Shown here: piece by piece, positions 46,431 to 64,000 of the stretch | Numbering within the stretch: the stretch's first letter is position 1 | Layout of the letters: every line of letters begins with the position of its first letter | Assembly: GCF_035083965.1 (NCBI RefSeq) | Contig: NC_089728.1 | Coordinates: 18,167,955-18,231,954, forward strand | DNA from: Branchiostoma lanceolatum | Taxonomy: Eukaryota; Chordata; Leptocardii; Amphioxiformes; Branchiostomatidae | Length of the DNA stretch: 64,000 bases | Direction of reading: 5' to 3' | Translations under genes and position numbers: made by a program | The notes under the pieces: generated by a model | What the model saw: the letters and a program-made list of their open reading frames with translations, nothing else | What the model was told of the DNA's origin: nothing | Databases searched by the model: none

Positions 46431-47599
46431 ACGATGCTACAAATGACACGATCTGGGAAAGCTTTTGGAAAGCCTCTGAATGGCTGTTACACATTGTGGA
46501 TTAGATCAATTTATCACACGTATCACTGGTGATTCTAATTTCAATCTCTGAGTATAACTTGTCACTATATCTAAAGCTGCTCCACCCTCTCTCTACACTA
46601 TTTGTCCACTCCCTTCCCCCATTCTTCCGGATCCCCTCCTCTTCTGCCTCTCTTTTCCGTTCTTTTCCTACCACCACCCTTCTTCCTCTTACTCATACTC
46701 GGTGTATATCCTATATATATATATATTATAAGTGTTTTTATAATATCAATTTTGCTCGTTGACCAATATGCAAACGACAATTGACAGTTATATATCTAGT
46801 AGCACCTACGAGTTGAATAGTGTTGTACTTTATGTGAAAGCTTTATTGAGCTTCTAGTTGAGGCAAACCTGAGGCGTGCGATTTCCTTTTATCAACAAGA
46901 GTTGTGGCAAGTTGACATCGTGGTGTAAGCAATAGAAATGCAGCATTTTGTAAAATTAGAGATACCGTATGTGTTTGTATCATATGTCTTCTACTCTGCT
47001 AATACACAAAACTAGAAATTACAGTTACTAGTATATACATGTATCTCAGAGCACCTATGAATAGTAAAGTGTTGTATTTTATATGGGAACTATATTGGAC
47101 TTTTAGTAGATACAAACTTGAGGCAGGTGATTTCCTTTTCTCAACAATTAGCTTTGCCTAGTTGATATGGTGTATGCAGTAGAAATGCAGCATTTGTAAA
47201 AGGAGAGAAGTTATGACATGATCAATTAATTCATACAGCATAGATTGAGAAATTTTATTATGGTGCACGAGCAGGTGAGAGGCAATGTAACATGTTGATG
47301 AAGATATTGCTTATTCAATACGTAAAGCTCATGACTCAAGCAGTTTGTGCAAACAAGTAAAGAAGTGAACATCAGGCAATTTTGAGATTACATACGTACA
47401 GCTGTATGTGCTGAACGTTAAGATCATGGTTTGACTGTACCGAAATGACTGATTTGTACATCTTCTTCAGCTAAAGAATTGCATTGTATACTCACATATC
47501 ATCTAAGTTCTTTTTAGCAATAAATCTGCAGGTTTGGTATAAATCAATGTGTCCGTGCTATTCATGTGTTTATCTGCTTATTATAGTTTGTTCATTTCT
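46431..47599. other. Intergenic, nothing recognised
   Basis: AT-rich, with a CCTCTCTCT-type pyrimidine stretch near 46580-46690 and a short (TA)n at 46710-46726. Two diverged segments around 46800-46960 and 47040-47200 resemble each other (GAGCACCTATGAATAGT, TTGAGGCAGGTGATTTCCTT), a decayed tandem duplication of roughly 240 bp. Confidence 0.45.
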
Positions 47600-48500
47600 A
47601 CAGAAAAGCCCCCCTCCCCACCCTACTCCTTTTCAGTTACCACACGGCCCTAGGCGGCCGACAGCACCCCCTTCCCTCCCATGGCTACAGTACCGGGACC
47701 GAAGCAGGTAGATAGCAAAAACTACCCCGTACCCGTGGCTACTTGACAGACCTAGCTGGACGGACAAAAGCACAAGCCCATCACCGGCCCCAGGGCTTCT
47801 ACGAACCTCGCCAGGAAAACACCCCACCCCCGCCCCTTCACTCCTACGCCCATGCCTACTGTACGGACCTAGCTAGGCAAAAACATTCCCTCCCCTCATG
47901 TCATGAGTACCGTACCGCCCAAGCTAGGCAAACACCCCCTACCCCCATGCCTAATATGGGTACCTACCTAGGCACTCCCCCCGAATGCTTACTGTTAGTT
48001 AGGTTAACACCCCCCCTCCCCTGCTTACTATACTGCATGGACCCAGACAATCCTTCCTCCCCCATACCCACTGCGTGGATCTAGCCAGGCGAGAGCACGC
48101 AGCCAACCGGGCCAACCCCCTTACCTACTGTAGGACCTAGCCTCTGGTAAACACACAGTCACCACCCCCCCCGCCATGCCTACTGTGACGTACCTAGATA
48201 GGCAGAGAACCCTCCCTCCCCAAATACCTACTGTAAGGACCTAGACCCCCCCCCTCCATGCAGCTATAGGGACCTAAGCTTAAGGCAAACACATCCCCTC
48301 CCCATGCCTATGAACGGACCTAGCTAGGCAGACACACAAACCCTTCCCAATAGCCACTGGGCAGACCTACCTATTACGTACACAAAAGCAAACACAACAA
48401 CCCTCACCCAATGGCTACTGTACGAACCTAACCCTGGCCAAAAGAATGGGTCCTCTCCACTCAACCATATTGCTACTATTGGCCTAGCTATGCAAACTCT
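47600..48500. repeat. Degenerate C-rich tandem repeat
   Basis: Repeated cores CCTACTGTACGGACCTAGCT and AGGCAAACACCCCCTCCCC alternate with a period of about 45-60 bp over some 900 bp, much more decayed than the 29-bp satellite. The open frames here are by-products of the repeat. Confidence 0.7.
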
Positions 48501-50283
48501 TGGTGTTTTCCCCGTGTTTTGCGGCATTAGAGACAAACACTAGGAGACATTAAAAAAAAAGGACCCCATATCTTCTTGGAGATTACATTCCGGCTATGTG
48601 TGACCTTTGACACGAAACTTACTCGGGACACGACATGAATCCCGACAAGCTGAATACTTCCCGAAACACTTCAATATATTCTGGTCTTGGATAGTAGAAA
48701 TCCCTTGACTTTGAGACGCAACATTGCCACTGCTATTTACATAAAACGACATTTTTTTTATTATAAATTGAACTTTACAATCATGATGAAATGAGCCAGT
48801 TCCCTCTTCTTTAAGGGCAGAGATAACGAAAGGATGGGCATGGGAAATTCTCACAGTTACACATCCCAACGTGCAACAACTAACTAGGATAGATAAAACG
48901 GACAAGGCGCCTTAACATAGTGTAAAACATGTAACAGTACTAGATTACTTTAATCGGTGATAAATTCACACTATGCATAAAGCAAACGTTTGAAAAGTTT
49001 GCAAATCAGAGTCACATATGCGGCACCATATCCATATTTGGTTACGTGTTTGTTTTTCTAGGTTGACGGTACTTATATATTTTCGTTGTTTTAAACTAAC
49101 GGAAACGTCACACTTATCTCAGCCTCGGTAGAGAGCAGACGTGTGGAACAACACTCTCTTTATTGTCACACATCGATTCGAATCGTAAGTTGCTTCAATT
49201 CGTTTGTACAATTTCTTAAACACGTACAGATCGATAGCTAATACTTTTAAATAGCTTCAAATTTAAATATCAGTCAAGGACTGCACACTTGATATCGAAT
49301 AGGGGGTGTTGTTGAGTGCTCAGATTGAGTTTGCCATGTAAGCTTGAATATTTATGTACCGTGGTGGGAGGGTGGTACTTCCACCGCTGCCACCAGTGTA
49401 TAGATCAATAGATGTGAACTATCTGCTTGTCTGGTCAGAACTGCTGTGGACAGACTTGAGATCTTTCCCTTCGTTGATTCATAATCAGTTACTGATGTGG
49501 CGTGGTTCTGTCATAGGACCACATGTAGACAGTACTAGACATCTCCCTGTTTTGTTTTTGTTCAAAGAAGAATCAAATACTTGAACAAAGACAAGTGGCG
49601 GCCAACTCAAGTTATGCACAACTTACATTATAGACGCCACTTGTACCGTAAAGTATGAAAAATAAGATGTTTGACAACACACTAAAACATGAATAACAGG
49701 AAAAAATATTTGACGTGAGTCTCCCTGTTGTCATCAGCTAAAACATATGGCAACATTCAAATGTGCTCCCAACAGTTGTACCGGTCGACATGTCCGATTT
49801 GTTTGTCCGGTGTAAATATCATGTAGTTTCTTGGGGGGGGGGGGGGCTCGTTGCGTTCCTTTCGAAATATGTTTCACTTGCGCAAACTTAGGCTCGAAGC
49901 GATTGAGAATACAAGCAATCATAAAATGATTGTGATTCGAATAGTTACTTGCCTTACTTATCATCTGTTGCCATTCTCAAAACAGTATAAAAGTTTTCAG
50001 TCATTTCCCTTCTTACGATTTATGTATAGATCATCACTTCAGAATGTGAAATATATTTCAGAAATTCACACGGAGTCAAAGGCCAGTCTATAATAGTGCA
50101 TGGCACGTAACGTTACGGCTGCACGTAAGATTCCGCCATTTTGATCAATGACTATCATATGACACAAGTAGGCACTATATTTTTAACTCATTGCAGTGAG
50201 TTTTGGTACAGGAAATATACTACCACACACTATCTGAGCCACGTTTATTGTTTGATTTTGGTCACCCTCTATGTTTTTAATAT
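48501..50283. other. Intergenic, nothing recognised
   Basis: Mixed AT-rich sequence with a run of about 12 G near 49834-49846. No exon with convincing splice sites or domain similarity seen. Confidence 0.4.
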
Positions 50284-50494
50284 CCTGGGAGCCCAGTCTA
50301 TGGCAGGGCCGCCAGCGATTTTCTTCGGCGGCCCGAGACAGTCAGCCCTCCCGAGTAGCCTGGGCTAGAACTCCCCCGGTGCGCTAATTACGGTATCGGC
50401 GGGCTTGGAGCTCTGGGCCGCCCAAGGAATTGGCGAGAAGGAACCGGCTAAAAGGAACTGGCTAAAAGGCCCGATGAACTGTCTGGTTCCCAGG
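50284..50494. mobile_element. Probable GC-rich MITE
   Basis: CCTGGGAGCCCAGTCTATGG at the left and GAACTGTCTGGTTCCCAGG at the right are imperfect inverted ends of a GC-rich 210-bp block standing out from AT-rich flanks. It contains GGCCGCC / GGCGGCC and a doubled GGCTAAAAGG. Confidence 0.6.
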
Positions 50495-50629
50495 GTACGT
50501 TTTGAAGGAAATACGTACAGGGATTTTTCGCAATATGTTCATAGCTGTTAAAGAAATTTGTTGTGTTTTTCTGCATACAAAAAAATTATATTTAGATCTT
50601 ATCATACAATTTACAGGAGCGTCGACAGG

Positions 50630-50708
50630 ATGGAACGGTTTGCGGGTAAATGGTGTCTGTCTAGTTTGGAATTTGAGAAGATGAAGGCACTGTACATGGC
50701 CAAATGGG
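50630..50708 (+). CDS. FABP-like exon 1
   Basis: ATG at 50630; MERFAGKWCLSS, KMKALYMAKW; ends in phase 1 at GTATGT. The GKW motif and MKAL are the best evidence for the calycin call. Confidence 0.65.
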
Positions 50709-53700
50709 GTATGTATCTATGTATCTATATATGCCATTTTCTGTTTTCATAACAAATACATAGCTACAACAACATACATGTTGAAATGTACACAGTAACT
50801 TCTCTGTAGTTGGTATTTTTTCGTAGGGTACATGTTTGTACTATGATATAGGTGTCGTATTACTTACTGTAAATTATCGGTCCCACAGATTCATTTTGAT
50901 TAAGATTAAGAAATCGATGTTTTCTTCAAAGGTAGATCTGAGGCTGATATGGACAAGGAAAAAGAACAGTGGATGAAGACGTACATGAAAGTGGCAGAAG
51001 ACGGCACCAACTGGAAGGTTTATTTGTTTCTTTATTTTTTTATTCGTGCGTTTATTCGTGAGCCCTCCCACACACTAGAAATATCATCAACACTACAATA
51101 CATAACATTACAAAATCAACCATATCTACAATTAGTATAGAATGCAGGTCATCAAATAGCAAAGCAAAATCCGGATGATGATATACAATGATAGAAAATA
51201 ATATAACGTCTTGAAGCAATAACTTAGTTCGGTCCTGAAGCAAAACAGGAGCTACACCCACAATAAGCGGTCCAGGTATATGGGGAATCAAGGCTGTAGT
51301 GTGCGTTGAATCTGTTGCAGAGGACATACAAAGTATATATGAACTTGTTGGTGACTTAGATTCTTATAACAATGCAGCAATCAGACAAGTCATTGAGCTA
51401 TGATTAGAATAATTGTTCCCTATCAAAATAATAAAGATGTATGGACAGATAGCAGGTTTCAACAATGAGCACATGTTGTGTTACAGTGTTTAAAGTGGAG
51501 TCATTACGACCAATGACGTAATGTAGTTCTCGTAGAACTTGGGAAGAAACACATACGCCTCAGTTTGGGTTCGTTATGGAGTCAAATGTTTTGAAATTAT
51601 TATAGATTTATTGAAAAAATTCTGTAACAGCAAATACGTGGGCATGTTTACTATTTTAGGAAGAAAACAATCATGCTCACAGCGAAACTTCGACCCGTAT
51701 CACAGTAGTCTGTTCCCACTGGCGCCATCTTTAATCATCATTTTTGCCGCCTGGCCGTCAAACCACAAACCTTTCGATTTTGTCAGCCACGCGCCTGCTT
51801 CGTATCACTTGCATATGGGCATTTTGACCACTAGATGAACAAAAGTTTGCTGGAAATAATCATGCCCACACTTGGTATTGTTAAAATGTGCTATGTACGG
51901 ACAATTGAGATTGACTACAGGTACGCATATGAATAGGACGGTTCGTGGCAAAAGCCACAGGGGGGGAGATAGAAAGGTAAACATTACTGCGGTCCGCCTG
52001 TATAAGCGTAAACCAATCACGGACAGTTGCCAGTGGTGATAAGCGTGATTGGCATGTTATAATCATCAATATTCATGCCCCACAAGTGGGAATTTTTGGA
52101 CCGGTTTTTGACCATCGTGATGTAATGCTCAAATCAGCACTGAAAAGCATCCGACTCAGTTCTGGCGGCGCAGCTCCAATGTTCATCGAAGAATGAATCT
52201 ATTAGTTTCGGCACGGTGACGATATCGATAAATGTCCAAAACAGCTTGTGGAGTCCCCCGTCTCGATTTAAGGATGGGGTAATGGTTCAATTTTTTTTAC
52301 TTTGATGATAATCTGTTTTTTTTTCTAGTATGGCAATGTACCACAGGGAGATAGAGCCTTTACGTTTTACAATGAAGAAATGTCCAATTTGCTTGTGGAG
52401 TCCACCGTCTCGATTTTAGGATGGGTTATTGGTTCATTTTTTTACTTTGATGATAATCTGTTTGTTTTTTCTAGTATGGCAATGTACCACAGGGAGATAG
52501 AGCCTTTACGTTTGACAAGACAGATCAAACGTGCAAGCTCTTCAGAACTCCAAGCTCATTCCTTCAGGTAAAAACAAACATTTTGTAGTGATATCAAATT
52601 CCTACAGGTATATATAATAATGGCAACCATTTGTAAAGATGATATAAAATTCACTCTCAATTTCTTGGCAGCAACTAGAATAGGTAATCGGGATACAATT
52701 GCTTTACTACTCTCAAAAGAAATAACATTACACTGCTTGGCCTGTAGTGACGAAGGGAGATGACAAATATCTCAATATAATTTGCCGTTTTTCTCGTTGC
52801 ACATTGTTTATGTTCTTGATGTTGTCTCAGAGCACCTTTGAGATGACGGGTGACGGAGCAATGACTATACACAGTCGTGGCACTTTCAAGATGATCTTCA
52901 AGATAACTGGGTACCAGATGAAGCTCGTAAGTAACTATACATGTAGCTGTGTATCGTCGTCTTGGTCTGTAGTTGTTTGCAACACTCTTGTAACACACAA
53001 TCTGTTTCCAGTTGGTAGTATATCTAATGTTGTTCTGCATGTGACGATGTTAAATTTCTAGACTTGCATGGCCTCTTCTTCTTCTTCTTCTTCTACGATA
53101 CTGCTCAGCCCGCCTTTCGGCGGATTATTAGCAGCTACGCGTTAGTAACAAGTACGTGCAAACAGAGGGTAGAAAGGGGGGGTAGACAAGGACATGTGCA
53201 AGAACTGGACAAGTGAACTTTTAGTTTAATGTTGCATTTAACAATAGTTTAATGTTCGTAGAAAGCTGATTTACCGTGCACCCTATATTCGAATTATACC
53301 ATGCCACTATCTATTTCATGGGTTTATATTTCAACCCTTTGTGGACGACAGTGATAATTTTAGGCGGTACACTCTGCCTTCTAGATCTGATAACATTAGA
53401 CGGTAGAGATAACGAAATGATAACAGCCATAAGGACCGTGATTAGAACAATAGAAAAACTATAGTCTTCTGCTAACAAGACAACATGATCAGTCTTCCTA
53501 TGTGTTTTATCGTACAGAACAACAGTTGGATCTAAAACATTGGCGCAGCCCTAAACAATTGCAGCAAAATCTTGCCATGATTGTACTTAATAGGAGCAAT
53601 TGTCTGTAAGGATCAAACAATGGTGGCAGGGGTCAAAAATCGATTTGGCTCATATTTTTCACAGTGATATTACTTGGTCCACAACCCCTCAAAATAGCAT

Positions 53701-53958
53701 TCTTTTAGACCAAAACTCCTTGTTGTCATGGTAACGGGCGAATCAAGTTTCCTAGCAATTTTCCCCTAATTTTTTTCACCTCAAAAACGCACTTTATAAC
53801 ATTAGCACTGCAACACATTTTAACGTATCGTTGAAACAAAACAAGATCTTTTAAAATGGTAGACTGCTAACTACTATGTTATGCTTTGTCAACAGACACA
53901 TTCCATGGATGAATTCAGTTATGACACTGTGTACACGAAATGTACATGTCCAGAGTAA
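50630..53958 (+). CDS. Fatty-acid-binding-protein-like small protein (gene model, 5 exons)
   Basis: Coding exons 50630-50708, 50932-51017, 52475-52567, 52831-52926 and 53896-53958 join in phase (1, 0, 0, 0) to 417 bases, 138 residues plus TAA. The start MERFAGKWCLSS then EFEKMKALYM follows the FABP/calycin opening (F-x-GKW-x-L-x-S ... MKALG). The rest (YGNVPQGDRAFTFD, STFEMTGDGAMTI) alternates short strands as expected of a beta-barrel but does not match a FABP that I know. It ends in an unusual KCTCPE. Length is close to the roughly 130 residues of the family. FABPs carry lipids in the cytosol; if this were a lipocalin, a signal peptide would be expected, and none is seen from the ATG at 50630. 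A 5' untranslated exon may lie upstream (TTTACAG at 50616). AATAAA at 54171 is a plausible polyadenylation signal. Confidence 0.6.
50932..51017 (+). CDS. FABP-like exon 2
   Basis: Phase 1 in, phase 0 out. RSEADMDKEKEQWMKTYMKV then AEDGTNWK: strongly charged, predicted helical. Acceptor CTTCAAAG, donor GTTTAT (weak). Shorter than the second exon of vertebrate FABP genes. Confidence 0.6.
52329..52380 (+). pseudogene. Partial duplicate of FABP-like exon 3
   Basis: TTTTTCTAG, then TATGGCAATGTACCACAGGG AGATAGAGCCTTTACGTTTT: the first 39 or so bases of exon 3 together with its upstream intron are repeated about 146 bp before the real exon. The copy then departs into ACAATGAAGAAATGTCC and has no donor at the homologous place. 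Confidence 0.85.
52475..52567 (+). CDS. FABP-like exon 3
   Basis: Phase 0-0, 31 codons: YGNVPQGDRAFTFDKTDQTC then KLFRTPSSFLQ. Acceptor TTTTTTCTAG, donor GTAAAA. Confidence 0.7.
52831..52926 (+). CDS. FABP-like exon 4
   Basis: Phase 0-0, 32 codons: STFEMTGDGAMTIHSRGTFK then MIFKITGYQMKL, alternating hydrophobic residues as in consecutive beta strands. Acceptor TTGTCTCAG, donor GTAAGT. Confidence 0.7.
53896..53958 (+). CDS. FABP-like exon 5
   Basis: Phase 0, THSMDEFSYDTVYTKCTCPE then TAA. A Cys-x-Cys at the very C-terminus is unusual for intracellular lipid-binding proteins. Confidence 0.65.
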   Translation, partial: THSMDEFSYDTVYTKCTCPE

Positions 53959-54170
53959 GAAACTATCAGTATCAGTTCAACAATCGACAAAAGTCTGGAA
54001 TGCAGTCCGACTGTGGCTTCTCTTAAGTGACATGTTTTGTCTTCGCTCTGTTTAAGGTAGAATTCTCTTATGTTTCGCTTCGCTCGTGCGTCAATCGTAG
54101 AGAATCAAATTGTACAACTGTCCTGTTAGCAATGCCTGATGTGAAACAAGTTTATTTAAAACACATGGAA

Positions 54171-54176
54171 AATAAA
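54171..54176 (+). terminator. Candidate polyadenylation signal (FABP-like gene)
   Basis: AATAAA 213 bases after the stop codon of the + strand gene. About 30 bases further on, TTTATT at 54204 reads AATAAA on the minus strand and could serve the converging kinase gene. Confidence 0.45.
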
Positions 54177-55034
54177 TTGAAATATCATGATGATAGTATC
54201 ACATTTATTTATATCATATGCACATGAGCTACGCTTCATGGAAGCAGGTGATTGTATGATTTTTTCGAGCCTTTGTAATTTACAATATTACATCCGGAAA
54301 TAATGATTTTTGATTATTTTGTCAGATATCGTAAGTGACAATAGTCAGAAGTTGTATGTACTTTGTCATGGCAAACTGCACCGACTATTGTACAATCGTT
54401 GGGCAGAAGATTAGTTTTGAAAATATGCAAGCAACCTCAAGTTAAAAATGATAAAAATGGCAATGCATTCCAATATGTATAATATTACATACTTAATACA
54501 GCAACGGTTGTATATGTGATCCATAGCGTTTAAGCAATATGCAACGACATCTATTCGAAAATATACGTTACACAAAACCTAGAAATCTTTGCGTGTAATG
54601 TTAGATTGTATGCCCATTGCTGTCTACAAATACAGTGTGGGAAGTGAAAACCACGTGGTCAATGCTAATGCCATACAGTGCTAAGTATAACGTTCACCCC
54701 CAAATAAGTCATGGTATTATATGGCATTAAGTTTCAGAAGAAGTAAGAAGCAAAAAAGTGCTTCAACCTTCTCCCTGCTGCCTAACTCTGTAAGCAATAG
54801 AGAATGTTGTGCTACACAGCTACTCAGTGTACAAAAGGTTAAAACTACCAAACTCTTAAAACTGGCAGTGATTTGACACATGAGAAACGTACATTTGTAA
54901 CAACATGCAAAGATAAAATGGCTTTTCTTCCATTCGACATTCCTGATGTGTTATGTACAGTGTTGTTTGGTGACTTGATTATGTCATGTACCAACGTTTA
55001 CAGAAAGCATTATCAATAGTTACACCCATTGTAA

Positions 55035-64000
<8,966 letters not shown>

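Noticed and set aside
47743-48084. 113-codon Pro-rich frame
   Set aside because: Falls inside the degenerate C-rich tandem repeat.

Overview
This is a eukaryotic, almost certainly chordate, genomic window. Short exons with GT/AG borders and matched phases encode extracellular modules (Gla, sushi, calcium-binding EGF, fibronectin III, zona pellucida), and an Ig-domain receptor tyrosine kinase follows. The module set, long runs of phase-1 exons, dense small inverted-repeat transposons and tRNA-derived SINEs suggest amphioxus (Branchiostoma). That assignment is inference; no species-specific marker was checked.

Layout. 1-10,040: a composite tandem repeat made of 29-bp minisatellite arrays alternating with two longer blocks (B and C), interrupted by a LINE fragment, foldback elements and a 163-bp tandem duplication. 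10,792-44,731 (+): one large multi-exon gene. I reconstruct 46 exons whose phases all join, giving 6,552 coding bases (2,183 residues). The order is signal peptide, propeptide and shortened Gla domain, a Cys-rich linker, 14 six-cysteine sushi domains, 17 calcium-binding EGF domains, three Ser/Thr/Pro linker exons, one fibronectin III domain, a complete ZP domain with a polybasic site, a transmembrane helix and a short tail. The introns between sushi exons hold decayed sushi exons and 5' halves of EGF exons, and carry several transposons. 44,732-50,629: intergenic, with simple and degenerate repeats. 50,630-53,958 (+): a five-exon gene for a 138-residue protein whose start resembles fatty-acid-binding proteins; one exon is partly duplicated. 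55,035 to beyond 64,000 (-): the 3' part of a receptor tyrosine kinase gene, with Ig domains, transmembrane helix, juxtamembrane exons, complete kinase domain and a short tyrosine-bearing C-terminus. The last two genes converge on each other.

How the genes fit together. The large protein looks like a secreted-pathway, membrane-anchored, polymer-forming (ZP) protein with a long calcium-dependent stalk and a sushi-rich outer part. Its Gla module would need vitamin K-dependent carboxylation and calcium. I see no functional link between it, the lipid-binding-like gene and the receptor kinase.

The most notable observations are the Gla-sushi-EGF-FN3-ZP architecture, the period-3 sushi exon array with a recent duplication whose two copies carry different transposon insertions, and the relics of EGF half-exons and sushi exons lying between the live exons.
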